Source of the DNA: Shimia marina
GTDB taxonomy: Bacteria > Pseudomonadota > Alphaproteobacteria > Rhodobacterales > Rhodobacteraceae
DNA length: 64,000 nt
Assembly: GCF_001458175.1 (NCBI RefSeq)
Contig: NZ_CYPW01000017.1
Span: 138,881-202,880, forward strand
Reading direction: 5' to 3'
Part shown: positions 36,240-45,063 of the stretch, piece after piece
Numbering within the stretch: the first letter of the stretch is position 1
How the letters are laid out: each line of letters starts with the position of its first letter
Made by a program: the position numbers and the translations under genes
Notes under the pieces: model-generated
Databases searched by the model: none
Told to the model about the DNA's origin: nothing
Seen by the model: only the letters and a program-made list of their open reading frames with translations

Positions 36240-36883
36240 TCCTGAAAATACTAAAGGCCACCAGCCTTGCACTGACACTCTCTGCCTCCGCCCTCATGGC
36301 AGATGGTGAAAAAGCAGGTGAGTTTGACTATTACGTTTTGGCGCTCAGCTGGTCTCCGAATTGGTGTGCTCTGGAAGGCGATGCAAAACACAGCCCGCAA
36401 TGTGACCCAAAGGAAGACCATGGCTGGGTGATGCATGGGCTATGGCCACAGTTTCACCGCGGCTGGCCTGCCTACTGTCCCACGACAGAGCGCAATCCGC
36501 CACGTCACCTGACCAATGCCATGGCCGACATCATGGGCACATCAGGGCTCGCTTGGTATCAGTGGAAGAAACACGGCACCTGTTCTGGCCTTTCCGGCGA
36601 AACCTATTATGAAACCGCACGCAAAGCCTATGAAAGCATCGCGCGCCCGCCGGTTTTCCGCAAGCTGGAAGACACCGTCACGCTGCCTGCGGCTGTTGTC
36701 GAAGCGGCCTTTCTCAAAGCCAATCCCGCGCTTGAGCCGGATATGGTGACCATCACCTGCCGCGATGGGTTTATCCAAGAAGCGCGTATTTGCTTGAGCA
36801 AGGATCTGTCGCCTGTGCCCTGCGGACAGGATGCTGTACGCGACTGTCGTTTGACAGACGCGCGTTTCGATCCGGTGCGCTAA
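36236..36883 (+). CDS. RNase T2-family endoribonuclease
   Basis: A 215-residue secreted RNase T2. A signal peptide (about residues 1-22) precedes SWSPNWC; the first active-site block is HGLWPQ with His67 and the second is WYQWKKHGTC with Lys112 and His113. The usual HEW of the second block is YQW here, so Glu becomes Gln109. At least eight cysteines suggest disulfides. The GTG start overlaps the stop of the ankyrin gene. RNase T2 enzymes cut RNA through 2',3'-cyclic phosphates. Confidence 0.88.
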   Translation: MILKILKATSLALTLSASALMADGEKAGEFDYYVLALSWSPNWCALEGDAKHSPQCDPKEDHGWVMHGLWPQFHRGWPAYCPTTERNPPRHLTNAMADIMGTSGLAWYQWKKHGTCSGLSGETYYETARKAYESIARPPVFRKLEDTVTLPAAVVEAAFLKANPALEPDMVTITCRDGFIQEARICLSKDLSPVPCGQDAVRDCRLTDARFDPVR

Positions 36884-36895
36884 GCCCCTTGGGGC
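36884..36895. terminator. Short hairpin between convergent genes
   Basis: GCCCC-TT-GGGGC immediately after the RNase T2 stop codon and four bases before the end of the lipoprotein gene; little room exists for any other 3' signal. Confidence 0.3.
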
Positions 36896-36898
36896 AGC

Positions 36899-37288
36899 TT
36901 AAACCTTGTTGATCCGCAGGGCGCCATTTCGGGCGTCCTCACATTTCTCGGCAGAGAAATCAGCGCTGTTTTCCGACCAGTTCAAAGCTTTCACAGCGCC
37001 GCCGCTGCGGCGCATATAAAAGGGCACATAGCCCGCCGAAATGCCGCTGTCACTGACAGCCTGCATGCGGCCGCAATAAACACGATCTCCGTTGCTGAGT
37101 TCAAGCACTTCAAAGCTATCGAACCGTGCCTCTCCTGGGCGCGCAGTTTGTTCAGCCAATTGGTTTTTCGCCCAGAACACCTCACCCGGCTCCAAATTTA
37201 CGGATTGGCTCGACACTTTTGTCGTGCCACCACAGCCGACCAATCCCAGAATAGCTGTTGCCATCAAGCTGATTGCAATCTCACGCAT
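36899..37288 (-). CDS. Putative lipoprotein of unknown function
   Basis: A 129-residue protein beginning MREIAISLMATAILGLVGCGG: a signal peptide II with lipobox LVGC, so it should be lipid-anchored facing the periplasm. The mature part contains CGRMQAVSDSGISAGYVPFYMRRSGG and a further Cys. I do not recognise a family. Start ATG 37288 with AAGGAGCG. It converges with RNase T2 and is followed (on the other side) by the atp operon terminator. Confidence 0.75.
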   Translation of the reverse strand: MREIAISLMATAILGLVGCGGTTKVSSQSVNLEPGEVFWAKNQLAEQTARPGEARFDSFEVLELSNGDRVYCGRMQAVSDSGISAGYVPFYMRRSGGAVKALNWSENSADFSAEKCEDARNGALRINKV

Positions 37289-37365
37289 CAAACCGCTCCT
37301 TGTCCCCATGAGTCCAAATCTTGCGCCAGTTATTCAGGAGATTACGGCGCCAAGGAGGCAGAAAA

Positions 37366-37398
37366 CGAAAAAACCCGGCTCAGTTCGAACCGGGTTTC
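37366..37398. terminator. Terminator of the F0 atp operon
   Basis: An 8-bp AAACCCGG/CCGGGTTT stem, 11-base loop, followed on the minus strand by a T run. Confidence 0.85.
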
Positions 37399-37421
37399 TT
37401 CAATCTCATGTCAAATGCAGC

Positions 37422-37985
37422 TTAGTGCAGCTTGGCATCCACTTCCGCAATGCCCGCATCAATCAGCTTATTCGCATCGGCGGCCGTCATCTGGCCTGCG
37501 ATCACCTGACGTGCCGCGCTGATCGCCACGACCACTGCTTGGTCGCGCACTTCCTTAACGGCAGCGGCTTCAGCAGAAGCGATTTGATCTTCAGCAGCAG
37601 ACAGACGGCGTGCAATGGAGGCTTTGAGATCCACTTTCGCCTGCTCAGCAGCGGCTTCGGCTTCTGCCTTCGCCTGCGCAACAATGCGCTCTGCCTGTTC
37701 CTGAACTTCTTTCTGCTTACGCTCATATGACGCCAGAACTGTCTGAGCTTCCTCGCGCAGCGCGCGGGCTTCGTCCAACTCAGATTTGATGTCATCTGCG
37801 CGCTTGTCCAGCATATTGCCAATGATGGACGGTACTTTGAAGTACAGCAGGATCGCAACAAACAGGATGAAACCCAAAGTCACGATGAAGTCGGTGTTGC
37901 GCAGCGAGAAGAACGGGCCGCTTGCGGCCAGCGCCGGAGTGGCGCTCAGCGCCATGACAGCTGCAACTGTGGTCAGTTTCCGCAT
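37422..37985 (-). CDS. atpF: F0F1 ATP synthase subunit b
   Basis: A 187-residue peripheral-stalk protein. An N-terminal signal-like segment (MRKLTTVAAVMALSATPALAA) precedes the membrane helix (TDFIVTLGFILFVAILLYF, about 31-49), then a long Ala/Glu/Lys-rich helix forms the stator stalk. Last gene of atpI-B-E-b'-b; F1 genes are not in the window, as is usual in this group. Confidence 0.95.
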   Translation of the reverse strand: MRKLTTVAAVMALSATPALAASGPFFSLRNTDFIVTLGFILFVAILLYFKVPSIIGNMLDKRADDIKSELDEARALREEAQTVLASYERKQKEVQEQAERIVAQAKAEAEAAAEQAKVDLKASIARRLSAAEDQIASAEAAAVKEVRDQAVVVAISAARQVIAGQMTAADANKLIDAGIAEVDAKLH

Positions 37986-37990
37986 ATCTC

Positions 37991-38533
37991 TCAGCCCTTC
38001 ATCTGCGCGTCTACGGCTTTGGCCACATCTGCATCTTCAGCTTTGCCACCCAGGGTGGAAACCAATTCTGCTGTGGTGGCGTTGGCCACATCTTTGATGC
38101 TTTCCAGCGCACCGGCACGGATTTCGGCAATCGCCTTCTCCGATTCAGCCGCCTTAGCAGCGATTTCTGCATCGGCCTTTTCAGTGGCCGCATTCAGATC
38201 AGCCTGGATTTCTGCCTTGGTCTCCGCAACGATACGCGCTGCTTCGGCTTTGGCATCCACAAGGGCTTTGTTGTAAGCCTCTTCCGCTTCCACGGCCTTC
38301 GCCTTCAGCTCTTCGGCTGCGGCGATGTCATTTGTGATGGTCCCCTGGCGCTCGGCCAGAACCGCAGCAATGCGCGGCAGCGCGATGCGCGATAGGACGA
38401 AGTAGATCACTACGAGGGTGATCAGGAGCCAGAAAATCTGGTTACCCCAGCTTGAGAAATCAAGCTGTGGCATGCCCGATGCAGAGGCGGCCTCTGCTGC
38501 GTGGCCTGCGGCGTCAGTTGTGTTGCTCGCCAT
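37991..38533 (-). CDS. atpF': F0F1 ATP synthase subunit b'
   Basis: A 180-residue paralogue of subunit b. A short Ala-rich start is followed by [43 protein letters not shown], the single anchor and neck region of b', then a heptad-rich helix. Paired b/b' stalks are found in alphaproteobacteria, phototrophs and chloroplasts. Five bases upstream of atpF. Confidence 0.95.
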   Translation of the reverse strand: MASNTTDAAGHAAEAASASGMPQLDFSSWGNQIFWLLITLVVIYFVLSRIALPRIAAVLAERQGTITNDIAAAEELKAKAVEAEEAYNKALVDAKAEAARIVAETKAEIQADLNAATEKADAEIAAKAAESEKAIAEIRAGALESIKDVANATTAELVSTLGGKAEDADVAKAVDAQMKG

Positions 38534-38620
38534 GTCGTCCTCCTGGGAACTTCCGTTGGGTCACGGGTGGGGCGCGTCAAGTCGCGCCCGCACCCGCACG
38601 TAAGGATGGTTCCGTTCGGA

Positions 38621-38845
38621 TTAGACGGCGAACATCAGCAGAAGAGCAACCAGGAACGAGAAGATGCCCAGGGCTTCTGCGAATGCGATGCCGATGAAGA
38701 GAGTTGCAGTCTGGGAAGCAGCTGCGGATGGGTTGCGCAGTGCGCCGGCCAGGAAGTTGGCTGCAACGTTGCCAACACCCAGTGCTGCGATACCAGTACC
38801 CAGACCTGCGATGCCTGCGCCGATGTGTGCGAGTTGACCTTCCAT
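38621..38845 (-). CDS. atpE: F0F1 ATP synthase subunit c
   Basis: A 74-residue two-helix proteolipid. The first helix carries a Gly-rich run ([19 protein letters not shown]) and the second has the proton-carrying Glu in [19 protein letters not shown]. It forms the rotor ring of F0. Lies between atpB and atpF'. Confidence 0.97.
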   Translation of the reverse strand: MEGQLAHIGAGIAGLGTGIAALGVGNVAANFLAGALRNPSAAASQTATLFIGIAFAEALGIFSFLVALLLMFAV

Positions 38846-38933
38846 GGTGTATCTCCTTACGATTGGAAGTTTGAATTCAGGGTTGTTTGGATTGAACCTG
38901 TGTAGGGTGCGCCTTCATGGCGCACCATAATCC

Positions 38934-39692
38934 TTAGTGCGACGGATGCAGCGCATCCTTCAGATAAACACAGGTCAGAATGGTAAAGACGTAGGCCTGA
39001 ATGAAGGCCACCAGGACCTCAAGACCATACATTGCGGTGATCGCGACGATGGACACCGGGCTGACCACAGCAATCGCGGCGAAGCCCGCGAAAACTTTGA
39101 TCACGGCGTGGCCTGCCATCACGTTACCAGCAAGACGAATGCTGTGGCTGACAGGGCGCACGAAGTAGGAGATCACCTCGATGATCGCCAAAATGGGGCG
39201 CAATGCCAGTGGCGCGCTGGAGACCCAGAACAACCCCAGGAAAGCCGCGCCGTTTTTCACAAAGCCCACAACCGTCACGGTTACGAACACCAGCAGAGCA
39301 AGACCAATGGTCACCGCAAAGTGAGATGTCGTGGTGAAGGACATTGGCAGCAGACCGAGGAAGTTTGCCATCACAATGAACATAAACAGGGTCATGATGT
39401 ATGGGAAGAACTTCACGGCGTCTTTGCCAGCCACGTCCTCGACCATTTTGTAGATGAAGCCATAAGCCAGTTCGCCAATGGACTGACCACGACTTGGGAT
39501 AATCGCGCGACGGCGGGTCCCCACAACCATCATCGCCACAACTGCGATCACGGCGAGAGCCATCCACAGGGTCACGTTTGTGATGGTGAAAAGGCCAATG
39601 TGGTCACCGCCAAACAGCGGTTTGACCAGAAACTGGTCCATTGGGTGGAATTCCAGACCGCCTTGTTCCGCGCCGTGTGCTTCGCTTGCCAC
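38934..39692 (-). CDS. atpB: F0F1 ATP synthase subunit a
   Basis: A 252-residue multi-span protein forming the proton half-channels. The essential arginine lies in [35 protein letters not shown] and [21 protein letters not shown] are family segments. The best start is GTG 39692: AGAGGGA lies about six bases upstream; the TTG at 39698 is too close to that site. It follows atpI with a 2-bp gap. Confidence 0.95.
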   Translation of the reverse strand: MASEAHGAEQGGLEFHPMDQFLVKPLFGGDHIGLFTITNVTLWMALAVIAVVAMMVVGTRRRAIIPSRGQSIGELAYGFIYKMVEDVAGKDAVKFFPYIMTLFMFIVMANFLGLLPMSFTTTSHFAVTIGLALLVFVTVTVVGFVKNGAAFLGLFWVSSAPLALRPILAIIEVISYFVRPVSHSIRLAGNVMAGHAVIKVFAGFAAIAVVSPVSIVAITAMYGLEVLVAFIQAYVFTILTCVYLKDALHPSH

Positions 39693-39694
39693 GT

Positions 39695-40051
39695 TCAATC
39701 CCTCTCGTCTCTCTGAGCGACCTCGGCCGCCTGTTCAATCTCTGCGGCGTCTGCCGCTTGTTTCTCTTCGATCTCTTTGGCGCTGTTAAGCATCGTTTTG
39801 ATGCCAGCGGCCAGACCGAGCAATGTAAACAGCACCAAGAAGATCGGGAGTGTCCCGAGCAGGCTGTCCAGCCCATATCCTATGCCAAATCCGATCCCCA
39901 GACCGGAAACCATTTCGATCACCATGCGCCAGGCCAAATTGGCTGCCGAATAGTGTTCATCAGCTCGGGGTTTGGGTTCCTGGGTCTTTTTGACCGCTGC
40001 GATCCGCTCCTCCAGACGCTTCATCTGGTTTTTGTGATCGGTCTCGCTCAC
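39695..40051 (-). CDS. atpI: ATP synthase assembly protein AtpI/AtpZ-type
   Basis: A 118-residue protein with two membrane helices (about 42-65 and 72-92) in the pattern of the AtpI/Mg-permease-like family, flanked by charged ends; the C-terminus is Ala/Glu-rich. It is thought to help c-ring assembly. GTG 40051 is used; TTG 40057 is an equally possible start, with AAGGGG upstream. First gene of the F0 operon. Confidence 0.88.
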   Translation of the reverse strand: MSETDHKNQMKRLEERIAAVKKTQEPKPRADEHYSAANLAWRMVIEMVSGLGIGFGIGYGLDSLLGTLPIFLVLFTLLGLAAGIKTMLNSAKEIEEKQAADAAEIEQAAEVAQRDERD

Positions 40052-40273
40052 GCGCAATTAACCCCTTGCTAACGTTGGCGCATTGCTACGGTGCAGCAGG
40101 GCCTGAGTCAACCATCCAAAACTGGGCGGAGCGAAGGGACTTAGATATTTGATTTTTTGGTATTTTTTACAGAATGAAGATGGAACGGGCACGCGCCCAC
40201 GGCCAGCAAAGTGGCAAATTTGGCATGAGCAGCATATTCAACCATTTGGTTGATGTTTGCGCGTACGCCCCCT

Positions 40274-41161
40274 TCAACTTGATGCGGCACGAAACGGTGC
40301 CGATTCTCCAAGCAGCCATCCCTGAAAGGCGCGCACAGCAGCCCGGCGCACGCCACGACTACCATGCACCAGAAAAAAAGCCCCGTCCGTTAGCCCGTGT
40401 TCACAGCATTTCACCAGCCGCCCCCGCGCCACATCCGCCGCAGTCACCTCTTCAGAGCACAGCAGCACCCCCAACCCATTTAAGGTGGCCTCATAGGCCA
40501 TGGTTTTCTGCAACCGCCAATCTGCCTCAGGCACGCCGATGGGCACCACCCCTACTCCTTCAAACCACGCCCGCCACAGATCATCTCGCCGATCCCTATA
40601 GCGCGTCACATGCAACAGGTCTTCCGGCCCCGAAATCCCCTGTGCCACCTCGGGTGCGGCATAGGGATAAACCCGCGCATCTGACAGTCGATCACAAGGC
40701 ACGCTCAAAACCCCGGAATGTGCAAACCGTACAGCGAGATCCGCCTCATAACGTTCCACATCTGCCAGATGATCCGAGGTCTCCAACCGCAGGTCGATTT
40801 CTGGATAGGCCGCATAAAACCGCCCCAGCCGGGGCACAATAAAACGCTCCGCAAAAAACGCCTCACTGTTCACCACCACCTTGCCCACCGGCGTGTCCGC
40901 CAGATCCTCAGTCGCCTCCGCGATAAGATCCAGCGCCTCTATCATCCTTTCCAGATAGGCTTTGCCTTCCGGGGTCAGCGCCACCCCACGTGGCAGATCG
41001 CGAAACAGCTTCACCCCCAGACGCGCCTCAAGGCCACGCACATGCCGGCTGATGGCGGAATGCGCCACATTAAGCTCCCCAGCCGCTTTGCTGAAGCTTT
41101 CATGGCGTCCCGCTGCCTCAAAGGCGCGCAGAGCATTCAGGGGGGGCAGGTTGCGGCTCAT
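40274..41161 (-). CDS. LysR-family regulator (GcvA-like)
   Basis: A 295-residue LysR protein. The winged HTH reads LNALRAFEAAGRHESFSKAAGELNVAHSAISRHVRGLEARLGVKLF (residues about 7-53); the effector domain spans about 90-285, with NSEAFFAERFIVPRLGRF as in the GcvA subgroup. No adjacent target is obvious; the divergent small ORF at 41268 shares its promoter space. Effector unknown. Confidence 0.92.
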   Translation of the reverse strand: MSRNLPPLNALRAFEAAGRHESFSKAAGELNVAHSAISRHVRGLEARLGVKLFRDLPRGVALTPEGKAYLERMIEALDLIAEATEDLADTPVGKVVVNSEAFFAERFIVPRLGRFYAAYPEIDLRLETSDHLADVERYEADLAVRFAHSGVLSVPCDRLSDARVYPYAAPEVAQGISGPEDLLHVTRYRDRRDDLWRAWFEGVGVVPIGVPEADWRLQKTMAYEATLNGLGVLLCSEEVTAADVARGRLVKCCEHGLTDGAFFLVHGSRGVRRAAVRAFQGWLLGESAPFRAASS

Positions 41162-41267
41162 CCAGAAACTTGTGCCTTTTTAGCACGCCGGATGTCAAGA
41201 AATGCTGTTTGAGCGCCACTTTGATCTCTGAAATAGTCAAGATATCACATTTATCTGGTCAGCACCC

Positions 41268-41483
41268 ATGCCTCATGTCTTTACCGCGCTTTGGCGCGCC
41301 CCCAGTCTCTTTGCCTCTTTCCTCTCCAGCCCCTTGCACAGAGCTTACCGCAGCATCCAAAGCCTCGTGTCTCCCGCTCAGCCCATCTCGCCACATCTGA
41401 GAAAAGACGCGGGTCTGCCAGACGAAACACCTCACTCAGCCCCTGACACGCAAATGCATCATCTGCGCCCGCCCTGGGTCTGA
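41268..41483 (+). CDS. Possible small protein
   Basis: A 71-residue open frame, divergent from the LysR gene and 49 bp before arsR. The start MPHVFTALWRAPSLFASFLS is hydrophobic/amphipathic; SPHLRKDAGLPDE near residue 41 recalls the C-terminal motif of small Arg-rich DUF1127-type proteins, but the rest does not. The ribosome binding site is weak. Codon use looks plausible. It may be a real small gene or chance. Confidence 0.42.
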   Translation: MPHVFTALWRAPSLFASFLSSPLHRAYRSIQSLVSPAQPISPHLRKDAGLPDETPHSAPDTQMHHLRPPWV

Positions 41484-41532
41484 TCGCGCGCCCACTCTTT
41501 CCCCCAAGCCCACAAACCGTTAGGAGAAGAGC

Positions 41533-41880
41533 ATGTCTGACGCCCTCGACACTGTCTTCTCTGCCCTCGCCGACCCTACCCGGCGTGCGATCCTCACAAT
41601 GCTGCTTGAAGACGACATGGCTGTGACCGACGTGGCAGAGCCCTTTGACATCTCGCTGGCCGCCATTTCCAAACATCTGATGATCCTCACCAAAGCCGGG
41701 CTGATCTCTCAGGAGAAACGTGGCCGGGTGAAATGGTGCAAGCTGGAGCCAGACGCCCTACGCCCTGCCTCTGTCTGGATGCAGGGGTTCGGACAATTTG
41801 AGCCCATCAACCTCGATGCCTTTGAGCGGTTTCTGGCAACTGAGCTGCCTGATCCATCTGCCGCAGACACGCCCGAATAA
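41533..41880 (+). CDS. ArsR-family winged-helix regulator
   Basis: A 115-residue ArsR/SmtB-fold protein. The start DTVFSALADPTRRAILTMLLEDDMAVTDVAEPFDISLAAISKHLMILTKAGLI is typical of the subgroup without metal-binding cysteines (one Cys only, WCKLEPD), which often controls a neighbouring SRPBCC or similar gene. ATG has AGGAG upstream. Its last 74 bases overlap the convergent ClbS/DfsB-type gene. Confidence 0.92.
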   Translation: MSDALDTVFSALADPTRRAILTMLLEDDMAVTDVAEPFDISLAAISKHLMILTKAGLISQEKRGRVKWCKLEPDALRPASVWMQGFGQFEPINLDAFERFLATELPDPSAADTPE

Positions 41881-42346
41881 ATTTCGCTGCCGATCGATAG
41901 TGAGAAGAGGCTGCCGCCTCTGCCCAACGTCCAGTGCTCCAGTTATTGTTGCCACCTTTCATTGGCGCCCCATAAAGCTCATCTTGATCAAGACGATCCA
42001 CCAATGCGTGCCATCTTTGATGCGCCATCACAAACCGCAACTTGGCCTCTGCCCAGCCCACCTCCGCATTTTCTGAGAGCACGTGATCATTGTATGTGCG
42101 CAGCTGGTTCCATTTATAGCCCGGCGCAGGAAAGGCCACAATTTTGCCCGCCTGACCATCAGCATACCAGCCCAGAAAGAGATCAATCCAATGCGCGCGA
42201 TGCACCAAAACGTCGCAGATACTCCAATTGTCATCAACCACAGCCTGAGCTGCACCCGCCGGCACGGTGGCAATCACCTTTAGAAGGGTACTAAATTCCT
42301 TATCGGCGATCGCCAACAAATCTTCTTTCGTCGTTGCTGCAGGCAT
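41807..42346 (-). CDS. ClbS/DfsB-family four-helix-bundle protein
   Basis: A 179-residue protein matching the DinB-like ClbS/DfsB family: MPAATTKEDLLAIADKEFSTLLKVIA, then DNWSICDVLVHRAHWIDLFLGWY, a helical core and a C-terminal HYRSAAKFIRACLRQ. ClbS itself is a cyclopropane hydrolase protecting against colibactin, but most members have no known substrate. ATG has GGAGGA upstream. It overlaps arsR tail-to-tail by 74 bp. A near-FNR palindrome lies about 50 bp upstream. Confidence 0.85.
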   Translation of the reverse strand: MPAATTKEDLLAIADKEFSTLLKVIATVPAGAAQAVVDDNWSICDVLVHRAHWIDLFLGWYADGQAGKIVAFPAPGYKWNQLRTYNDHVLSENAEVGWAEAKLRFVMAHQRWHALVDRLDQDELYGAPMKGGNNNWSTGRWAEAAASSHYRSAAKFIRACLRQMDQAAQLPETAQRHRG

Positions 42347-42394
42347 TCAATTTCCTCCTGCACCAAAGATACATCCTACTTGCCCCATATGTCT

Positions 42395-42408
42395 TTGATC
42401 AGGATCAT
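42395..42408. promoter_or_regulatory. FNR-like palindrome upstream of the ClbS/DfsB gene
   Basis: TTGAT-CAGG-ATCAT differs from the FNR consensus only at the last position. It is centred about 55 bp upstream of the start codon. One mismatch and an unexpected target make this tentative. Confidence 0.35.
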
Positions 42409-42503
42409 AAGCTGCCCAAGGGTAAATCTGTACATTTACAGCCCCTCAAACAGCCCTGAGCATTCAAATGATTCTCATTTGGCAGATGCCATCTGTGACC
42501 AGA

Positions 42504-43421
42504 TTAGAAGTCTTTCTCCAACAGCAGATAAAGCGCCACACAGGTCAAAGCGATCCCCACAAGCACCAAAGGCGACGGGGCGCCATTGCCCAAAACAATC
42601 TCCCAGCAGATCACCCAGCTTGGAACAAGATAAGTGTATGCCATCACCTTGGCACTGGGCAGATGCAAAGCCGCAAACTGTACCAGCACAAATGAAGCGG
42701 CACTGGCAAAAACAGCCAGATACAGGATAATCAACCAGACCTGAGCCGAGACCATTGCCCAGTCGGTCTGTAAAATATCGTGTGCGCCATACAGCAGCAA
42801 AACAAGCAATCCGGCCAAAAGTGTCCCAAACGTGAAAACAACCGGAGCCTCACCGCGATTGAGCCTGCGTACCATGGGCGTGTAAAGTGCGTGCAGGACA
42901 CACCCCCAAAAGTAGTAGAGTTCTCCTTGTCCGACCTCAAAGCGCCGAAACGCCTGCCAGTCAGCGCGAAAAATCACCCATAGCGCCCCAAGCGCGCCAA
43001 TTGTAAGCGCAATCACCATCCGGCGGGTGGTGATCTGCCCCAAAAGTCCCCAGCCAAACATGGCCGACATGATCGGCGTGAGCGTGAAAACCGCAGCGGT
43101 GCTCACCGGATGCGCGGTCTTCAATCCCTCAAACATCAGAACAAAATAACCTGCAAACAATCCGCCCAAGATCAAGTAGCGCCAAGGCGCTCTCCACGCA
43201 CTGCTCGGCAAGCCCTTGGTCGCAAGTGCAACCACGCCAATCACAACCGCAGCGATCAAAAAGCGTACCGCATTCAGCGCCGCAGGTGGCAAGGCATTGG
43301 CGCTCATCGCACCGAGCGAAAATGACCCCGCAACCAATGCCGAAAACAAAAGCATCGCCAGGTGCCCCCGCAACGCTAAAGTCAGCTTCGGCTTGCGCAT
43401 CGGTCGTGCAAAGGGTCTCAT
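42504..43421 (-). CDS. DMT-family transporter (EamA)
   Basis: A 305-residue drug/metabolite exporter with about ten membrane helices arranged as two EamA domains (about 15-140 and 165-295); SAMSANALPPAALNAVRFLIAA-like and LVPSWVICWEIVLGNGAP segments are typical. Start ATG 43421 overlaps the stop of the LysR gene by four bases (ATGA), so they are coupled. Substrate unknown. Confidence 0.9.
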   Translation of the reverse strand: MRPFARPMRKPKLTLALRGHLAMLLFSALVAGSFSLGAMSANALPPAALNAVRFLIAAVVIGVVALATKGLPSSAWRAPWRYLILGGLFAGYFVLMFEGLKTAHPVSTAAVFTLTPIMSAMFGWGLLGQITTRRMVIALTIGALGALWVIFRADWQAFRRFEVGQGELYYFWGCVLHALYTPMVRRLNRGEAPVVFTFGTLLAGLLVLLLYGAHDILQTDWAMVSAQVWLIILYLAVFASAASFVLVQFAALHLPSAKVMAYTYLVPSWVICWEIVLGNGAPSPLVLVGIALTCVALYLLLEKDF

Positions 43422-44302
43422 CCGTTGACCACCCATTCCTTCGCACGCCCTTTCAAAAAATTCAGAAATGTCTGAACTTTGGTGGTTCGGTGCAGATCCA
43501 CATGTGTGATGAGGCGCACATTGATATCCCACTCTGGATTGCTCGGCATCACTTCAAGCAGATCACCAGAATTCTGAGCGGCCCAAACCGGCAAAAAACC
43601 AAGCCCTGCCCCACGACGCACGGCGGCCTCAATTGCCCGATCAGATGTTGACCGGAACACAACTCTGTCACGCGGCACACGCGCCTTTAGCCAGCGATAA
43701 AAAGGCGCGCGACTGTCTGGATTGTCATGGCCGACAAATCGGTGATTGACCAAATCCGCCTCATCCTTGGGCGCGCCATGACGCGTAACATAGGCACTTG
43801 CCCCATACATCGCAGCAGGCAGCTGCGCCAATGGCTGCACCACATTGTCCGGCTGCACCTGCCCGTCCCCCGCACGAATGGCCACATGGGCTTCTCCATA
43901 CTCCAGCCGAAACACACGATCCCCGGTTAAAAATCGCACCAAAAGATCAGGATGCTCCTCCTGAAAATCAGCCAATATAGGCGAAATCAACGGGGCCAAT
44001 CCCCCAAGAGAGGTCACGACCAATTCACCCGCCACATCGGCTCCACGGCCTTTGATGCGCCCCTCCAGCTGACCAAACTGATCATCGGTGGCCTGCGCCA
44101 CCCGCATCAAGTCTTCCCCAGCCTCGGTGGCGGTATAGCCACGCGCATGACGCTGAAACAGCTTTACTCCAAGCTGCGCCTCCAAAGCATCGATGTGTCT
44201 GATCACAGTGGCATGATGGACGCCAAGCGCTTCCGCTGCGCCACTCACCGTCCCCAATCGCGCCACCTGAAAGGCGGTGCGCACTTCATCCCAGTTTTTC
44301 AT
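43418..44302 (-). CDS. LysR-family regulator
   Basis: A 294-residue LysR protein. The HTH reads WDEVRTAFQVARLGTVSGAAEALGVHHATVIRHIDALEAQLGVKLF; the effector domain begins near residue 90. Start ATG 44302 with AGAGGTG. It is divergent from azoR across 125 bp and coupled to the EamA gene; either may be its target. Confidence 0.92.
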   Translation of the reverse strand: MKNWDEVRTAFQVARLGTVSGAAEALGVHHATVIRHIDALEAQLGVKLFQRHARGYTATEAGEDLMRVAQATDDQFGQLEGRIKGRGADVAGELVVTSLGGLAPLISPILADFQEEHPDLLVRFLTGDRVFRLEYGEAHVAIRAGDGQVQPDNVVQPLAQLPAAMYGASAYVTRHGAPKDEADLVNHRFVGHDNPDSRAPFYRWLKARVPRDRVVFRSTSDRAIEAAVRRGAGLGFLPVWAAQNSGDLLEVMPSNPEWDINVRLITHVDLHRTTKVQTFLNFLKGRAKEWVVNG

Positions 44303-44427
44303 CAGGACACCTCTGTGCAAATATCAACAATTCATGCGCATTAGCTGCTATTGTGTGTAAAATTGCAATACCCCATCATTTTGTCAGACGGCACAGACGC
44401 TCACAGATAAATCGAAGGTATATCACC

Positions 44428-44973
44428 ATGACACACACAGTCCTGCACATCGACTCTTCCGCCCGTATTTCAGATTCCCTCTCGCGCGCAGCATCCGCCA
44501 AATTGGTGTCTGAACAAAATGCCGACACCGTTGTGCGCCGTGACCTGGCAACCACCACACTCCCCTTTCTGGACGAAACCTTCACACAAGCCACGTTTAC
44601 GCCGCCCGAGGCGCGCACAGATGTGCAAAACGCCGCTCTTGCCCTCTCAGATACGCTCGTCGCCGAACTGCAAGCGGCGGACACTCTCGTAATAGGTGTC
44701 GCCATGTACAACTTCTCAATCCCGGCTGCACTGAAGGCTTGGATTGACCAGGTCGCCCGCGCGGGCGTCACTTTCGCCTATACCGAAGAAGGCCCCAAAG
44801 GCCTCCTGAGTGGCAAAAAGGCCCTTATCACCGTCGCTTCAGGCGGCACGCCCATTGGTTCAGAATTCGACTTCACCAGCAGCTACCTGCGCTTTGTCTT
44901 AGGTTTCATTGGCATCACCGATGTGACAATCCTTGACAAAGAGGGGCGGGAAATTGCCCCCAAAGCCGCATAA
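44428..44973 (+). CDS. azoR: FMN-dependent NADH:quinone/azo reductase (AzoR-type)
   Basis: A 181-residue flavodoxin-like oxidoreductase. HIDSSARISDSLSRAASAKLV binds the FMN phosphate; AMYNFSIPAALKAWIDQVARAGVTFAYTEEGPKGLLSGKKALI is the family core. It reduces quinones and azo compounds with NAD(P)H, mainly for protection. Start ATG 44428 with GAAGG nine bases upstream. About 20 residues shorter than the enterobacterial enzyme. Divergent from LysR, a common control pattern. Confidence 0.9.
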   Translation: MTHTVLHIDSSARISDSLSRAASAKLVSEQNADTVVRRDLATTTLPFLDETFTQATFTPPEARTDVQNAALALSDTLVAELQAADTLVIGVAMYNFSIPAALKAWIDQVARAGVTFAYTEEGPKGLLSGKKALITVASGGTPIGSEFDFTSSYLRFVLGFIGITDVTILDKEGREIAPKAA

Positions 44974-45063
44974 ATCCATGCACAGCCGCCGGGTGCCGAT
45001 ATGCGCCCGGCCATGGCAACCGAAAGCCAATCACATCGCCAAAACGCCTGTAAAGCCGCGCCT

